Positions 10,004 through 19,380 are shown, numbered from the stretch's first letter. The stretch: 64,000 nucleotides of DNA from Roseivirga pacifica (GCF_900111145.1 NZ_FOIR01000001.1:1123501-1187500); one strand, 5' to 3'. Notes: generated by a model not told the origin, from the letters alone. A program made the numbers and translations.

Positions 10004-10013
10004 GAAACGATTG
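10004..10013. promoter_or_regulatory. Possible regulator site upstream of amtB
   Basis: GAAACGATTG resembles the CG-centred sites found in the galactan locus (CAAACGATTG) and lies 112 bases before the amtB start. It could be chance; there is no other support. Confidence 0.2.
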
Positions 10014-10147
10014 AAAAGTGGGTGTGATTTCTGCCTGATTTTTGGCAAATCACGGATATGATTCCTGCTAGGGGCAGAGAATAAGGGTAATCGAAAGATT
10101 GGGGAAAGGGGACTGTTTAATTTGAGCTCAGATGATTTAAGGTTGAA

Positions 10148-12172
10148 CTATTCTTTAGAAGAAAGCAGCGCTTTCAGTTCGTTTAATTCATCCCTCAATT
10201 TAGCGGCTTCGATAAAGTCTAGCTCCTTTGCAGCTTTTTCCATGGACTTCTGTGTTTTCTGAATCATTTTCTCGAGTCCGTTTTTGTCCATGTAGGCTAC
10301 TACAGGGTCTGCCGCTACGGATTGCTCTTCTGGCTCTACATAGTAAGTTTTAGCACCTTTTTTAGAGTCGGCCACACTGGTTTGGCCCATAATGGCTTCT
10401 TTCGATTTAAGAATTGTTTTCGGGGTAATGCCATGCTTCTCGTTGTAGGCCATCTGTATGGAACGCCTTCTGTTGGTCTCGTCTATGGCTTTGCTCATAG
10501 ACTCAGTGATTGTATCCGCATACATAATTACGTGGCCGTTTTCATTTCGGGCAGCACGACCAATGGTCTGAATTAAAGAGCGCTGATTCCTCAAAAACCC
10601 TTCTTTATCGGCATCTAAAATGGCTACTAGCGAAACTTCGGGTAAATCGAGCCCTTCTCTCAAAAGGTTCACGCCAACTAACACATCAAAAATACCAAGC
10701 CGTAGTTCTCTAAGGATTTCTACACGATCGAGGGTGCTTACCTCAGAGTGAATGTAGCGCACTTTTACACCGGCTCTTTCCAGAAATTTGGTTAGCTCTT
10801 CCGCCATTCGCTTGGTAAGTGTGGTTACCAGCACGCGTTCTTCTTTCTTTACCCTGTCATCAATTTCTTCCAGCAAATCATCAATCTGATTCTGCGAAGG
10901 GCGCACGTCAATTTTAGGGTCTAGCAGGCCGGTAGGACGAATGATCTGCTCTACCACTTCCCCTTGGGTTTTGGTCAACTCATAGTCAGCAGGTGTAGCC
11001 GAAACATAAACCACTTGGTTCGTCAAACCTTCAAATTCATCAAACTTTAGTGGGCGGTTGTCAAGTGCAGAAGGCAACCTGAAGCCAAATTCTACCAGAT
11101 TTTCCTTCCTCGACCTATCGCCACCCCACATGGCGCGTACTTGCGGTACGGTTACGTGGCTTTCGTCAATTACCATTAGGTAGTCTTCTGGAAAGTAATC
11201 GAGCAGACAGAAGGGGCGCTGGCCGCGTTGTCTTCTATCAAAGTAGCGCGAGTAGTTCTCAACGCCTGAACAATAGCCTAGTTCGCGCATCATCTCCAAA
11301 TCGAACTCGGTACGTTCTTTAAGGCGCTTGGCCTCCAAAAATCTACGGTCTTCTTCAAACTGATTGAGCCTTTCTACCAAATCATCCTGAATTTCGTGAA
11401 TGGCTTGGTTTAGCACTTCTTTGCCCGTTACAAAAAGGTTGGCAGGGAAGATGGTAATGATCTTTTCATCCGAGATTTTCTTTCCCGTAACAGGGTCAAT
11501 TCTTTGAATGGCTTCAATTTCATCACCCCAAAAGAAGATGCGATAGGCAAAATCACCGTAGGCGATAAAGATGTCTACCGTGTCGCCCTTTACGCGGAAA
11601 GTACCGCGTTTGAATTCCGCTTCCGTTCGGCTATAAAGAATATCTACAAAGGCAAAGAGCAGCTGGTTGCGCGGAACCACATCGCCCACTTGCAAACGCA
11701 CCACATTTTTACCGAATTCATCGGGGTTACCGATACCGTAAATGCACGAAACCGAAGCAATGACGATTACATCTCTGCGGCCAGTAAGTAGAGACGAAGT
11801 GGCACTTAGTCTCAGCTTTTCAATTTCATCGTTAATAGAAAGGTCTTTTTCTATATAAACGTTGCTGGTAGGAATAAAAGCTTCCGGCTGATAGTAGTCG
11901 TAGTACGAGATAAAATACTCCACCGCATTTTCCGGAAAGAATTGCTTGAACTCTCCGTACAGCTGAGCCGCCAAGGTTTTGTTATGGCAAAGTACGAGTG
12001 TCGGTTTTTGCACTTGCTGAATAAGGTTGGCTACGGTAAATGTTTTACCAGTACCCGTTGCACCAAGTAGCACCAAAGCTTCTTCGCCAGCATTAATACC
12101 AGCTTTTAGGTTTTCAATGGCTTTGGGCTGATCGCCCATTGGTTGATATTCAGAAGTGAGTTTGAAGTCCAT
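10148..12172 (-). CDS. uvrB: UvrABC excinuclease subunit B
   Basis: Damage-verification helicase-like subunit of nucleotide excision repair. 674 residues, the usual length. Walker A GATGTGKT is at 37-44; the damage-probing beta-hairpin stretch [12 protein letters not shown] follows near residue 92; helicase motifs [18 protein letters not shown] and [13 protein letters not shown] lie in the second half; the C-terminal UVR coiled coil ([15 protein letters not shown]) recruits UvrC. The ATG at 12172 is preceded within five bases by a TAnnTTTG box, so the transcript is nearly leaderless. Neighbours are unrelated. Confidence 0.98.
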   Translation of the reverse strand: MDFKLTSEYQPMGDQPKAIENLKAGINAGEEALVLLGATGTGKTFTVANLIQQVQKPTLVLCHNKTLAAQLYGEFKQFFPENAVEYFISYYDYYQPEAFIPTSNVYIEKDLSINDEIEKLRLSATSSLLTGRRDVIVIASVSCIYGIGNPDEFGKNVVRLQVGDVVPRNQLLFAFVDILYSRTEAEFKRGTFRVKGDTVDIFIAYGDFAYRIFFWGDEIEAIQRIDPVTGKKISDEKIITIFPANLFVTGKEVLNQAIHEIQDDLVERLNQFEEDRRFLEAKRLKERTEFDLEMMRELGYCSGVENYSRYFDRRQRGQRPFCLLDYFPEDYLMVIDESHVTVPQVRAMWGGDRSRKENLVEFGFRLPSALDNRPLKFDEFEGLTNQVVYVSATPADYELTKTQGEVVEQIIRPTGLLDPKIDVRPSQNQIDDLLEEIDDRVKKEERVLVTTLTKRMAEELTKFLERAGVKVRYIHSEVSTLDRVEILRELRLGIFDVLVGVNLLREGLDLPEVSLVAILDADKEGFLRNQRSLIQTIGRAARNENGHVIMYADTITESMSKAIDETNRRRSIQMAYNEKHGITPKTILKSKEAIMGQTSVADSKKGAKTYYVEPEEQSVAADPVVAYMDKNGLEKMIQKTQKSMEKAAKELDFIEAAKLRDELNELKALLSSKE

Positions 12173-12176
12173 TACC

Positions 12177-12184
12177 CAAATCTA
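12177..12184 (-). promoter_or_regulatory. -7 box of the uvrB promoter
   Basis: TAGATTTG on the minus strand matches the Bacteroidota -7 consensus and ends five bases before the uvrB ATG, implying a nearly leaderless mRNA. Confidence 0.5.
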
Positions 12185-12254
12185 ACATCAATTGTGAGTT
12201 TTGGGTTTAAGAATTTAGAAATTACTAGGTTACTCTTTGGTGAAAGGTGTGAGT

Positions 12255-12932
12255 TTAAAATGTATACCTTAGTTTAGGTGTAAGGGTAATGGTTTCAAAC
12301 CAGCCCAAACTAGTGGTGTGGAAAAGTCTGGATTGAATGCCTACTTGGAAGTTGCCTGATTTATAAAAGTAATATTCTGCCCCAATAAAGAATCCAGCAT
12401 CTACCAAGTTTGAGTTAGATCCATTTCTTTCTTGTATGGAAACGAGTGTGGCAATTGTTTGTGTACTGTTTATGAAGGCATTAGTGTAGTATTCAATCTC
12501 TTGCATTTTTGGGTTAACAAAGAAGGCACCACCAGTTAATAGCAGCTTTTCACTTAGTCTTCTTTTGTAAAAAACGCTGTACATTTCGTTGATGTGGCGG
12601 AGTTTGAAATCGATAATTTCAAGGTAGGTGTCATTACCTATTAACTGGCTGTAGTTTTTTTCGCCAATGTGCGATTCGCGATCATAACTAACGCCAATTG
12701 ATGCCTTACTATCTTTTATGTTCCATTGAAATTCTATGCCGCCAATAGATCCCAAAAAGTTCTTGTTATAAAAGGAGACGAAGCCACCTGGAACTTCGCT
12801 TTGTGGCTGTTCATAATCCAATTGAAAGTTTCCAGCAACACCGTAATTTACATTTAGCTCAAATGTATGTTGGGCGTGAATGGCATTAAAAACAAACAGC
12901 AATAAACAGGTAGGGAATAGTAGCTTTCTCAT
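12255..12932 (-). CDS. Small outer-membrane beta-barrel protein, function unknown
   Basis: 225 residues. A signal peptide (MRKLLFPTCLLLFVFNAIHA) is followed by alternating hydrophobic/polar strands such as GGIEFQWNIKDSKASIGVSYD and a terminal LTPKLRYTF. The final phenylalanine is the classic outer-membrane barrel insertion signal. About 8-10 strands fit the length. I recognise no family motif. It lies between uvrB and aroE on the same strand, 64 bases after aroE's stop, with no obvious link to either. Confidence 0.7.
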   Translation of the reverse strand: MRKLLFPTCLLLFVFNAIHAQHTFELNVNYGVAGNFQLDYEQPQSEVPGGFVSFYNKNFLGSIGGIEFQWNIKDSKASIGVSYDRESHIGEKNYSQLIGNDTYLEIIDFKLRHINEMYSVFYKRRLSEKLLLTGGAFFVNPKMQEIEYYTNAFINSTQTIATLVSIQERNGSNSNLVDAGFFIGAEYYFYKSGNFQVGIQSRLFHTTSLGWFETITLTPKLRYTF

Positions 12933-12995
12933 ATGTGTGTTTTTCAGATGAGAAGAATATAGAAATAATTATGCCAAAAAAACAGCTATGCGAGT

Positions 12996-13739
12996 CTAGC
13001 CATTCCAAACCTTCCAAGCTGCTTCTGCCTGGCCATGGAGCATTTCTAGTCCGTTTTTCACCCAGCAGTTTGCATTAATGCCTTTTTGCATGAAGGCGGT
13101 TATTAGTGGGTTGTAAACCAGGTCGTAAAGAAAGTGGTTTGGCGTAAGTTGCTCGTAGGGCAGGTCTGGCAAGCCTTCAATGTTTGGCGACATGCCAAGT
13201 GGGGTGGTATTTACAATCAATGATGAAGTTGCGAGGTGATGGGGTGATGAGGTGATTTCATCGTACGTCAACTGGTTATCTACAGATTTGCGGGAAACAA
13301 ACTGGTAGCTAATGCCTAAGTCTTCCAAGGTAACTTGTACTGCTTTGGAAGCTCCGCCAGTTCCCAGAATTAAAGCCTGTTGCGGCATCGGGTTTGGTCC
13401 CACAAACTTTATCAGCGATTCCTTAAAGCCAATATAATCTGTGTTATAGCCTTTTAGTTTGCCATTTTCCAGCTTAATGGTGTTGACTGCGCCTATGGCC
13501 TCGGCCTTTGGGTCGAGCTCGTCCAAAAAAGGCATTACAGCTTGTTTGTAGGGAATGGTTACATTCAGTCCAACTAAGTTCGGGGTTGATTTGATGAGCT
13601 CGGGAAACGCATCAATAGTTTCAAGAGGGAAGAGTTCGTAAACTGTGTTTTCGATCCCTTCCTTCTCGAATTTTTCTGTGAAATACTTTTTTGAAAAGGA
13701 ATGGGACAGCGGGTAGCCGATTAATCCAAACGTTCTCAT
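12996..13739 (-). CDS. aroE: Shikimate 5-dehydrogenase
   Basis: Reduces 3-dehydroshikimate to shikimate with NADPH in aromatic amino acid synthesis. 247 residues. Substrate-binding motifs are SHSFSKKYF (near 13-21) and NVTIPYK with the catalytic Lys; the catalytic Asp lies in GYNTDYIGF. The nucleotide-binding loop is LGTGGASKAV, and NTTPLGMSP is a conserved hinge motif. Slightly shorter than E. coli AroE, as in other Bacteroidota. It is the last gene of the operon with the PopT, ComA and TPR genes, one base after the PopT stop codon. Confidence 0.95.
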   Translation of the reverse strand: MRTFGLIGYPLSHSFSKKYFTEKFEKEGIENTVYELFPLETIDAFPELIKSTPNLVGLNVTIPYKQAVMPFLDELDPKAEAIGAVNTIKLENGKLKGYNTDYIGFKESLIKFVGPNPMPQQALILGTGGASKAVQVTLEDLGISYQFVSRKSVDNQLTYDEITSSPHHLATSSLIVNTTPLGMSPNIEGLPDLPYEQLTPNHFLYDLVYNPLITAFMQKGINANCWVKNGLEMLHGQAEAAWKVWNG

Positions 13740-13740
13740 G

Positions 13741-14676
13741 TTAGTCTTTCGATAAATATGCTGCTAGTCTGTCAATACCTAATACCAAAAGAAAGCCAAG
13801 TGCGGCAAAGCCAATAGCTTCTATAAAGTATGGCTCTCCGCCAGTTTTGGCCAAGTAGTCGTTTGGTAAAACGTTTACCTGAAACAGCGGCTTAATTTCT
13901 CCATGTCGATCAACATAGGTTTCAATGGTATTTTTCCAAGGCCAAACCTTGTTGAGAGAGCCAATCATAAAACCAGAAAGTACGCCCACAGTAATGTTGT
14001 GGTACTTATTGAAAAGCCAGCTAACCAAGCGCGCAAAACTCAAAATACCTACAATGCAGCCTAGCCCAAAGAAGACCAAATCGGCAATTCGGAATTCCTT
14101 AATGGCGCTAAGTACATATTCATACTTACCAAAAAGCAAGAGGATGAATGAGCCTGAAATGCCCGGCAGAATCATGGCGCAAATGGCCACGGCACCAGCA
14201 ATAAACAGAAACCAAGGCTCGTCTGGAGTTTCAGCTGGAGTAGATGAAGTAATGTAATACGCTACTCCTATACCCACCAAAATGGCTATTACTACCCCAA
14301 AATTCCACTGCTTAACTTCCCTAAGAATAATAAGCGCTGAAATAACGATTAGTCCAAAAAAGAATGACCAAACCTGTATAGGCTGTGTTTCCAAAAGGGG
14401 TGTAATCACTTTTGCCAGTGATAGTACGCTTGTGGCAATTCCTGCCAATAGTACTACTAAAAAGGTGCCGTTTATGTGCTCCCAAAGTGCTTTTATCTCA
14501 AGCTTTTTCAGGTAGTTCAAAGCCTGTAAGTCGCAGTTTTTTATAGACTGCAACAGCTTTTCGTAAATGCCAGTAATAAAGGCAATGGTGCCACCGGAAA
14601 CGCCAGGAACAACATCGGCACTTCCCATGGCTATACCTTTAAGGTAAAGTGAAACGTAATCGACCAGTCGATTCAT
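13741..14676 (-). CDS. popT: DUF368 polytopic membrane protein, PopT-type polyprenyl-phosphate transporter
   Basis: 311 residues with about eight membrane helices and the DUF368 hallmark GSADVVPGVSGGTIAF near the N-terminus, mirrored later by MILPGISGSFILLLFGKY. DUF368 proteins (PopT) were recently shown, together with the DedA family, to recycle undecaprenyl phosphate across the cytoplasmic membrane for cell-wall and surface-glycan synthesis. The two mirrored glycine-rich motifs suggest an inverted repeat fold. It sits in a tight operon, two bases after the ComA gene and one base before aroE. Family certain; the transport role is taken from homologues. Confidence 0.85.
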   Translation of the reverse strand: MNRLVDYVSLYLKGIAMGSADVVPGVSGGTIAFITGIYEKLLQSIKNCDLQALNYLKKLEIKALWEHINGTFLVVLLAGIATSVLSLAKVITPLLETQPIQVWSFFFGLIVISALIILREVKQWNFGVVIAILVGIGVAYYITSSTPAETPDEPWFLFIAGAVAICAMILPGISGSFILLLFGKYEYVLSAIKEFRIADLVFFGLGCIVGILSFARLVSWLFNKYHNITVGVLSGFMIGSLNKVWPWKNTIETYVDRHGEIKPLFQVNVLPNDYLAKTGGEPYFIEAIGFAALGFLLVLGIDRLAAYLSKD

Positions 14677-14678
14677 GC

Positions 14679-15443
14679 TTACTTTTGGTCTAGAAAGTGA
14701 TCGAAAGTATCGCCTCTAAGTCCTAAGCGAATCGTTTCTAGTGGAATTACCTCTTCTGGAGCGATGTTGCCTAAGTTTACATTAGAGCCCATTAACTTTA
14801 TAAAGTACACTTGCTGCGCTTTTTGAGGTGCTTCCCAAATAATTTTTTCGAAAGGAATTTTGGTCAAAATCTCTTGAACCAAACCCGAGCGTACCTCTCC
14901 AGAAGAACGGAAAAGGCCCACGTTACCGCTTTCGCGCGCTTCGCCAATTACCTTCCACGCACCAGCATCAAGCTCTTTTTGCATCAGCTCAATCCACTTG
15001 TATGGAGGTATAATCTTTTCTGCATCTTTAGAACCTACCTCTGAAAGTACAGTCACCTGCTCTGCGAGTTTCGAAATGTAGTTACATTTTAGGTCGTGGT
15101 CCAGCTCAATCGACCCGTCCGATACTTCCGCAAAAGGTACCTCGTATTTATCGAGTACTTTGCGATAGTCGTCAAACTGGTCTCTTACAATGAATGCCTC
15201 GAAAAGGGTACCGCCAAAGTAAAATGGGATGCCCGCCTCGCGGTAAACATTCAGTTTATCGTTAAGATTTGGTGTAACATAAGAAGTAGCCCAGCCAAGC
15301 TTTACAATGTCTACATATTCGCCACAAACGTTGATAAAATCTTCCGCTTGACGAACGCTAAGGCCTTTGTCCATGGCCATGGTAAAACCTTTGTCCCTTG
15401 GCTTTTGTGTCCTTTCGGGCACATTAGTCAAAAAATAGTGCAT
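14679..15443 (-). CDS. comA: Phosphosulfolactate synthase (ComA family)
   Basis: ComA adds sulfite to phosphoenolpyruvate to give (R)-phosphosulfolactate, first known from coenzyme M synthesis in methanogens. This 254-residue TIM-barrel protein shows family stretches such as DIVKLGWATSYV (near 45), FGGTLFEAF (near 77), FAEVSDGSIEL (near 103) and LGLRGDTFDHF at the C-terminus. Its ATG abuts the TPR gene's stop codon directly, so the two are translationally coupled. Bacteroidota do not make coenzyme M; a role in sulfonate or sulfonolipid synthesis is plausible but I infer it only. No comB or comC is visible nearby. Confidence 0.88.
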   Translation of the reverse strand: MHYFLTNVPERTQKPRDKGFTMAMDKGLSVRQAEDFINVCGEYVDIVKLGWATSYVTPNLNDKLNVYREAGIPFYFGGTLFEAFIVRDQFDDYRKVLDKYEVPFAEVSDGSIELDHDLKCNYISKLAEQVTVLSEVGSKDAEKIIPPYKWIELMQKELDAGAWKVIGEARESGNVGLFRSSGEVRSGLVQEILTKIPFEKIIWEAPQKAQQVYFIKLMGSNVNLGNIAPEEVIPLETIRLGLRGDTFDHFLDQK

Positions 15444-16847
15444 CTAGTTTTTGTTTCTGAATTGATCAATAATCTTGAAAAGTGCCTTTTGAGTTTCCAG
15501 TTTTGGAAAGAATTCAAACAGGACCTCGTGATTTTCGAAGTCCAAAATTAGCGCATTTTCTAAATATGTGAAGGCTTCTTTGTATTGTCCTGCATTTATT
15601 TGATAAGCCACCATTCGATAAAGCAAGTCAGAATCGTCTTCAATCTCTTCTAAACTCCTTTCAATGAGTTCGATAGCCTGTTGAAACTCGCCCTGATCGT
15701 AATAAATCATTGACCAGTCGAGCCAAATTTCTTTTTGCTCAGGTTCTAGCATGGCAGCCTCCTGATAGGCTTCTTTGGCCGAAACGATGTTGCCAATGTT
15801 CGCTTCTGCTTCGGCAATGGCCATCCAGTAGTTAGCGTTTTCAGGGTCCAGCTTCAGGGCCTTGTTCAAAAAATGAATTGCCTCGTAGTACTTTTCTTGT
15901 GCTGCCAAAGAGCAGCCAATGCCGTACCATGCATCTTCATAAAACTGGTCTACTTTAGCTGCCTTGCGGTAGTACTTAATGGCGTAGTCGTATTCTTCCA
16001 TCTTTTCATAGGCAGCACCTATGCAGCAGAATACTTCTGCCGATGGCCCTTCGTTCGAAAGCGTGTTTTTGTATGCTTCCAATGCTTCAGGGTATTTGTC
16101 AACACTCATTAGGCTATTGCCCATATTAAACCAAGCCGATGAGAACGACTCGTCAATTACCAAGGCATAGTCGTAAGCCTTTAGGGCTTCTTCATACTTT
16201 TCGAGCTTGTTGTAAACAATGCCCAAGTTGTACCATGCGTAAGCAGAGTACGGGTCACGATCTATAAATTGTTGGTAATAGGCCACGCTGTCTTCCAGTT
16301 TGCCAGTTACGTCAAGGCAGTAGGCCAATTCGTAAAGGGCGTTTTCGTGGTTAATATTCAATTCAATGGCCCTTTTGTACTGCTTAATAGCATCTTTGTA
16401 CTTGCCATTGGTTTGGTAGGTAAGACCTATGTTATAGTAAACTTCAGATTTGTCTTCGGCTACATCGAGTGTGTTTTCCAATAGCTCAATGGCCTTTTCG
16501 TATTCACCCAAAATGGAGTAAATGTTCCCTTTAATGGTAATTAGGTCGACATCGTTGGGGTGAAGGTTTTGGGCATTGTCAATTACCTTAAGTGCATCAT
16601 CGTACTCTTGCTTGCCAATGTGGCACTGAGCCGTAAGTACACTAATTTCTTGGCTGAAAGGGTATTGTTCCAAAGCAATTTTGCTGGCTTTTAACCCCTT
16701 GCCATATTGAAATTGGTCAAGATAATGTTGAATGATGGTTTCGTATTCTGAAACATCGAAAAAGTGGAAACTATTGTTTTTGAGTTGATCCTCGAATCGT
16801 TTTACCAGCCCGCGTTCCTCTTCTCTGCTCGGATAATCTTCGTGCAT
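15444..16847 (-). CDS. Tetratricopeptide-repeat protein
   Basis: 467 residues from the ATG at 16847 (the frame extends three codons to a TTG, which I reject). No signal peptide. Nearly the whole chain is tandem TPR motifs of 34 residues, for example YNIGLTYQTNGKYKDAIKQY, YNLGIVYNKLEKYEEALKAY and FNMGNSLMSVDKYPEALEAY, roughly twelve in all. TPR arrays scaffold protein interactions; the partner is not predictable. It heads the operon with comA, popT and aroE, and a good -7 box lies about 107 bases upstream. Confidence 0.88.
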   Translation of the reverse strand: MHEDYPSREEERGLVKRFEDQLKNNSFHFFDVSEYETIIQHYLDQFQYGKGLKASKIALEQYPFSQEISVLTAQCHIGKQEYDDALKVIDNAQNLHPNDVDLITIKGNIYSILGEYEKAIELLENTLDVAEDKSEVYYNIGLTYQTNGKYKDAIKQYKRAIELNINHENALYELAYCLDVTGKLEDSVAYYQQFIDRDPYSAYAWYNLGIVYNKLEKYEEALKAYDYALVIDESFSSAWFNMGNSLMSVDKYPEALEAYKNTLSNEGPSAEVFCCIGAAYEKMEEYDYAIKYYRKAAKVDQFYEDAWYGIGCSLAAQEKYYEAIHFLNKALKLDPENANYWMAIAEAEANIGNIVSAKEAYQEAAMLEPEQKEIWLDWSMIYYDQGEFQQAIELIERSLEEIEDDSDLLYRMVAYQINAGQYKEAFTYLENALILDFENHEVLFEFFPKLETQKALFKIIDQFRNKN

Positions 16848-16953
16848 TGATGTCAATTGGTTTATTCAAATTACTGAAATCCCATTTCAAAACCACATAG
16901 TCCGAATGAAAATTTCATCTCCTCCCTGCAAATCCCTTCTCTCAGGCGGGGTG

Positions 16954-16961
16954 CAAAGCTA
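16954..16961 (-). promoter_or_regulatory. -7 box for the TPR-comA-popT-aroE operon
   Basis: TAGCTTTG on the minus strand matches TAnnTTTG. It leaves a leader of about 100 bases containing purine-rich blocks (GAGAGAAGGG, GGGAGGAG) that I do not recognise as any known riboswitch. No clear -33 element. Confidence 0.5.
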
Positions 16962-16991
16962 GTTATTTTATTGAAAAACAGAATATTAAGT

Positions 16992-17978
16992 TTAAAGCGG
17001 ATACTTTTTTCTTAATTCTGAAATTGTCCAGCTAATGGACTCTTCTATTGGGGTAAACTCAAAATCGAGTGCCTTTATTATCTTATCGTTTTTGAAATGA
17101 AAGTTGGCGCGCGAAAGAATGGCCGAATCGCTCGTAATCATGGCTTCTTTGCCTGTAAAGCGAGAGCGTAGCCATTCAAAAGCTACTGCTAAGCTTAGCA
17201 TCCAAGGTTTTACCTGCTTGGTAGGTGGTTTTTTGCCAAATGCTGTGGCAATTTTACCGAAGAAATCTTTATAGCGAAGGGTTCCGGCATTAAGTACAAA
17301 GCGTTCGCCTTCAATATCAGACTCAACCAATTTTACCACGGCCTTGGCTACATCGCGCACGTCCACAAAGTTTACCGTGCCTTCTGGATGAAAGCCTTTT
17401 TCATCATAAGCATATTTAAAAGTAGCTGTGCTACCACCTTCGCCCCACAAGCCAGGACCAAGAATAATAGAAGGGTTTACAATTTTTACTGAAAGTCCTT
17501 CTTCGGCTCCTCTCCAAACTTCTAGCTCTTGCAAATATTTAGATCGGGCATAAATCGAATCGAATTTAGTGCCTTCCCAGCGGTCGTTTTCATCTATAAA
17601 CTTTTGGTCGGGCTTTCGGCCTATAGCGGCCACAGAGCTGATGTGCATAAACTTTTTCACCCCAACTTTTAGACAGGCGTTTACCAAGTCGGCCGTGCCC
17701 AACACATTAGTTTTGTACATGCGGTCTTCAAAGCGCTTATCGAACGAAATAATGGCAGCTCCATGAATTACGACATCCATGCCTTCAAGCGCTCCATGAA
17801 GAAACTGTGAGTCACGCATGTCGCCAATTACCCATTCTATTTGGTTGGCTACATCTTCCACCAAAGTCATTTTACTGGTGTTGCGCTTTACCGCGCGAAT
17901 GCTGTGGCCTTTGCTTAATAACTCACGACAGATAAAACTGCCTACCAAACCGGTTGCACCGGTAATAAAAACCTTCAT
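16992..17978 (-). CDS. Extended SDR NAD(P)-dependent epimerase/dehydratase-like protein
   Basis: 328 residues from the ATG at 17978, three bases after the cpsB stop; a longer frame to 18026 would overlap cpsB by 46 bases. The Rossmann motif GATGLVG is at 7-13 and the catalytic YxxxK reads YARSK near residue 160, with SSVAAIG supplying the catalytic Ser. The overall pattern is closest to dihydroflavonol reductase-like/NAD-dependent epimerases. Substrate unknown. As last gene of the rfbC-cpsB operon it may act on a nucleotide sugar or a lipid-linked intermediate. Confidence 0.85.
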   Translation of the reverse strand: MKVFITGATGLVGSFICRELLSKGHSIRAVKRNTSKMTLVEDVANQIEWVIGDMRDSQFLHGALEGMDVVIHGAAIISFDKRFEDRMYKTNVLGTADLVNACLKVGVKKFMHISSVAAIGRKPDQKFIDENDRWEGTKFDSIYARSKYLQELEVWRGAEEGLSVKIVNPSIILGPGLWGEGGSTATFKYAYDEKGFHPEGTVNFVDVRDVAKAVVKLVESDIEGERFVLNAGTLRYKDFFGKIATAFGKKPPTKQVKPWMLSLAVAFEWLRSRFTGKEAMITSDSAILSRANFHFKNDKIIKALDFEFTPIEESISWTISELRKKYPL

Positions 17979-17980
17979 GC

Positions 17981-18721
17981 TTATAGACTGTTGTTGATCA
18001 AATCGAGCTTGATCAGTTTTTGCCAATATTTAGTTTTAGTTGCCTCTTTTAAAAGGTTAATGTGCCCCATGTTGTGGCAATCGGTGCCCACCATGCGTAT
18101 GGCGCCCATGTCGATTAATCGTTCGGCCAGTTTTTGAACTGGTTTTGAGTAACAACCTGTAAGCGCAACTGCGTTAAGCTGAAAAACAATGTCCCTGTCC
18201 AAAAGTTCCTCAATTAGCTTGTCGTTATTTTGCAAGTACATGTAACGCTCTGGGTGAGCGTACACCATTTTGTAGCCCTTCATGGTTAAATGAAACGAGG
18301 CCTCCTTTAGATGAGGAGGTTCATTTATAAAACCTGTTTCTAGCAAAACGTAATTTTTTCCGAAGGTGAGAATTTGCTGACCACTTTCTAGCCTTTCCAT
18401 AAAATGTTCATCTAGAAAATACTCGCTTGCGGCCTCCATGGTAATGGAAATGCCCTCCGTTTTTGCGGCCTGTTTAATTTTTTCTAAACCACCTAGAATG
18501 CTTTCGGGTGTATTGTCGTAAGAGCCCCACATGGTATGCGGAGTGGTAATTACCTTTTTATAACCCAAAGCCTCCATTTCGCGCAGTATGGTCAAGCCTT
18601 GTTCAATGGATTGAATGCCGTCATCAACAGCTGGCACTAAATGAGAGTGAATGTCAACCTCGATTGGGCCAAGGTCGGGAATGGTGTTTTTATTCCGCTT
18701 AAAAAGTGAAAACAAGCTCAA
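17981..18721 (-). CDS. cpsB: CpsB/CapC-family PHP-domain tyrosine phosphatase
   Basis: 246 residues. The PHP metal site begins with VDIHSHLVPAVDDG (His25, His27), followed by TTPHTMWG and the late VGTDCHNMGH. Family members remove phosphate from tyrosine-rich tails of polysaccharide co-polymerases and so control capsule or exopolysaccharide export. Initiation is probably at TTG (18721), within a TTGA overlap with the rfbC stop codon; the first internal ATG would remove the metal site. No Wzc-type kinase gene is present in this window, so its partner must be elsewhere. Confidence 0.88.
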   Translation of the reverse strand: MSLFSLFKRNKNTIPDLGPIEVDIHSHLVPAVDDGIQSIEQGLTILREMEALGYKKVITTPHTMWGSYDNTPESILGGLEKIKQAAKTEGISITMEAASEYFLDEHFMERLESGQQILTFGKNYVLLETGFINEPPHLKEASFHLTMKGYKMVYAHPERYMYLQNNDKLIEELLDRDIVFQLNAVALTGCYSKPVQKLAERLIDMGAIRMVGTDCHNMGHINLLKEATKTKYWQKLIKLDLINNSL

Positions 18722-19263
18722 AAAACAGGGTTTTGTTTATAAGCGTCAAATGTAGGTAAAACTTGATCTTTTTCTGAAACAATTGGGTTTTCAATTCCCC
18801 AATCAATGTTTAGCACAGGGTCGCTCCAAAGTACTCCACCTTCCGATTCCTTATTGTAATAGTTAGAACATTTGTATGTGAAAACGCTGTCTTCTAGCGC
18901 TACAAAGCCATGACCAAAACCGGCAGGAACTAAAAACATGTTGTGCTTTTCTGCATCTAAAATTACGGTGTGGTGCTTGCCAAAAGTAGGCGAGTCTTTT
19001 CTTAGGTCTACGGCTACATCTAGCACTTTGCCCGAAACTACACGAACAAGTTTGGCCTGTGCGTGCGGGTTTTGCTGGTAGTGCAAACCACGCAATGTCC
19101 CTTTTACAGAGAACGACTCATTGTCTTGAACGAAATCCTCGGTAATGCCGAGCTCAACAAAAAGAGACTTTTTGAAAGATTCGAAAAAGTACCCCCTTTT
19201 GTCTCCAAAAACATTAGGCTCTAGCTCATAAAGGCCGTCAAATCCGGTTTCAATAATTTTCAT
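18718..19263 (-). CDS. rfbC: dTDP-4-dehydrorhamnose 3,5-epimerase
   Basis: Epimerises dTDP-4-keto-6-deoxyglucose at C3 and C5 on the way to dTDP-rhamnose. 181 residues in a cupin-type fold. The catalytic base His61 is in GTLRGLHYQQ, Lys71 follows in QAKLVRV, and Tyr130 in FTYKCSNYY is the general acid. The usual length. It is the first gene of the operon with cpsB and the SDR gene and is divergent from hflX. The other rhamnose genes (rfbA, B, D) are not in this window. Confidence 0.95.
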   Translation of the reverse strand: MKIIETGFDGLYELEPNVFGDKRGYFFESFKKSLFVELGITEDFVQDNESFSVKGTLRGLHYQQNPHAQAKLVRVVSGKVLDVAVDLRKDSPTFGKHHTVILDAEKHNMFLVPAGFGHGFVALEDSVFTYKCSNYYNKESEGGVLWSDPVLNIDWGIENPIVSEKDQVLPTFDAYKQNPVF

Positions 19264-19380
19264 GTCTTTATCGTCAGTTTCGAAAGTAATACAAAGATGG
19301 GGATTGCGCGGTAATGCAGCCCGGATTTTCGGCCAATGGTTTGATTAATCGTTAAATTTCAGTTTGGTATCGATTAGTTG

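Noticed and set aside
15096-15551. 151-residue open frame antisense to comA and the TPR gene
   Set aside because: Crosses the coupled border of two real genes on the other strand and has no domain.
16857-16991. TPP-riboswitch-like words (CCTGAGAG) in the leader of the TPR operon
   Set aside because: The second half of the thi-box is absent and no pairing scheme fits; the downstream genes have no thiamine link.
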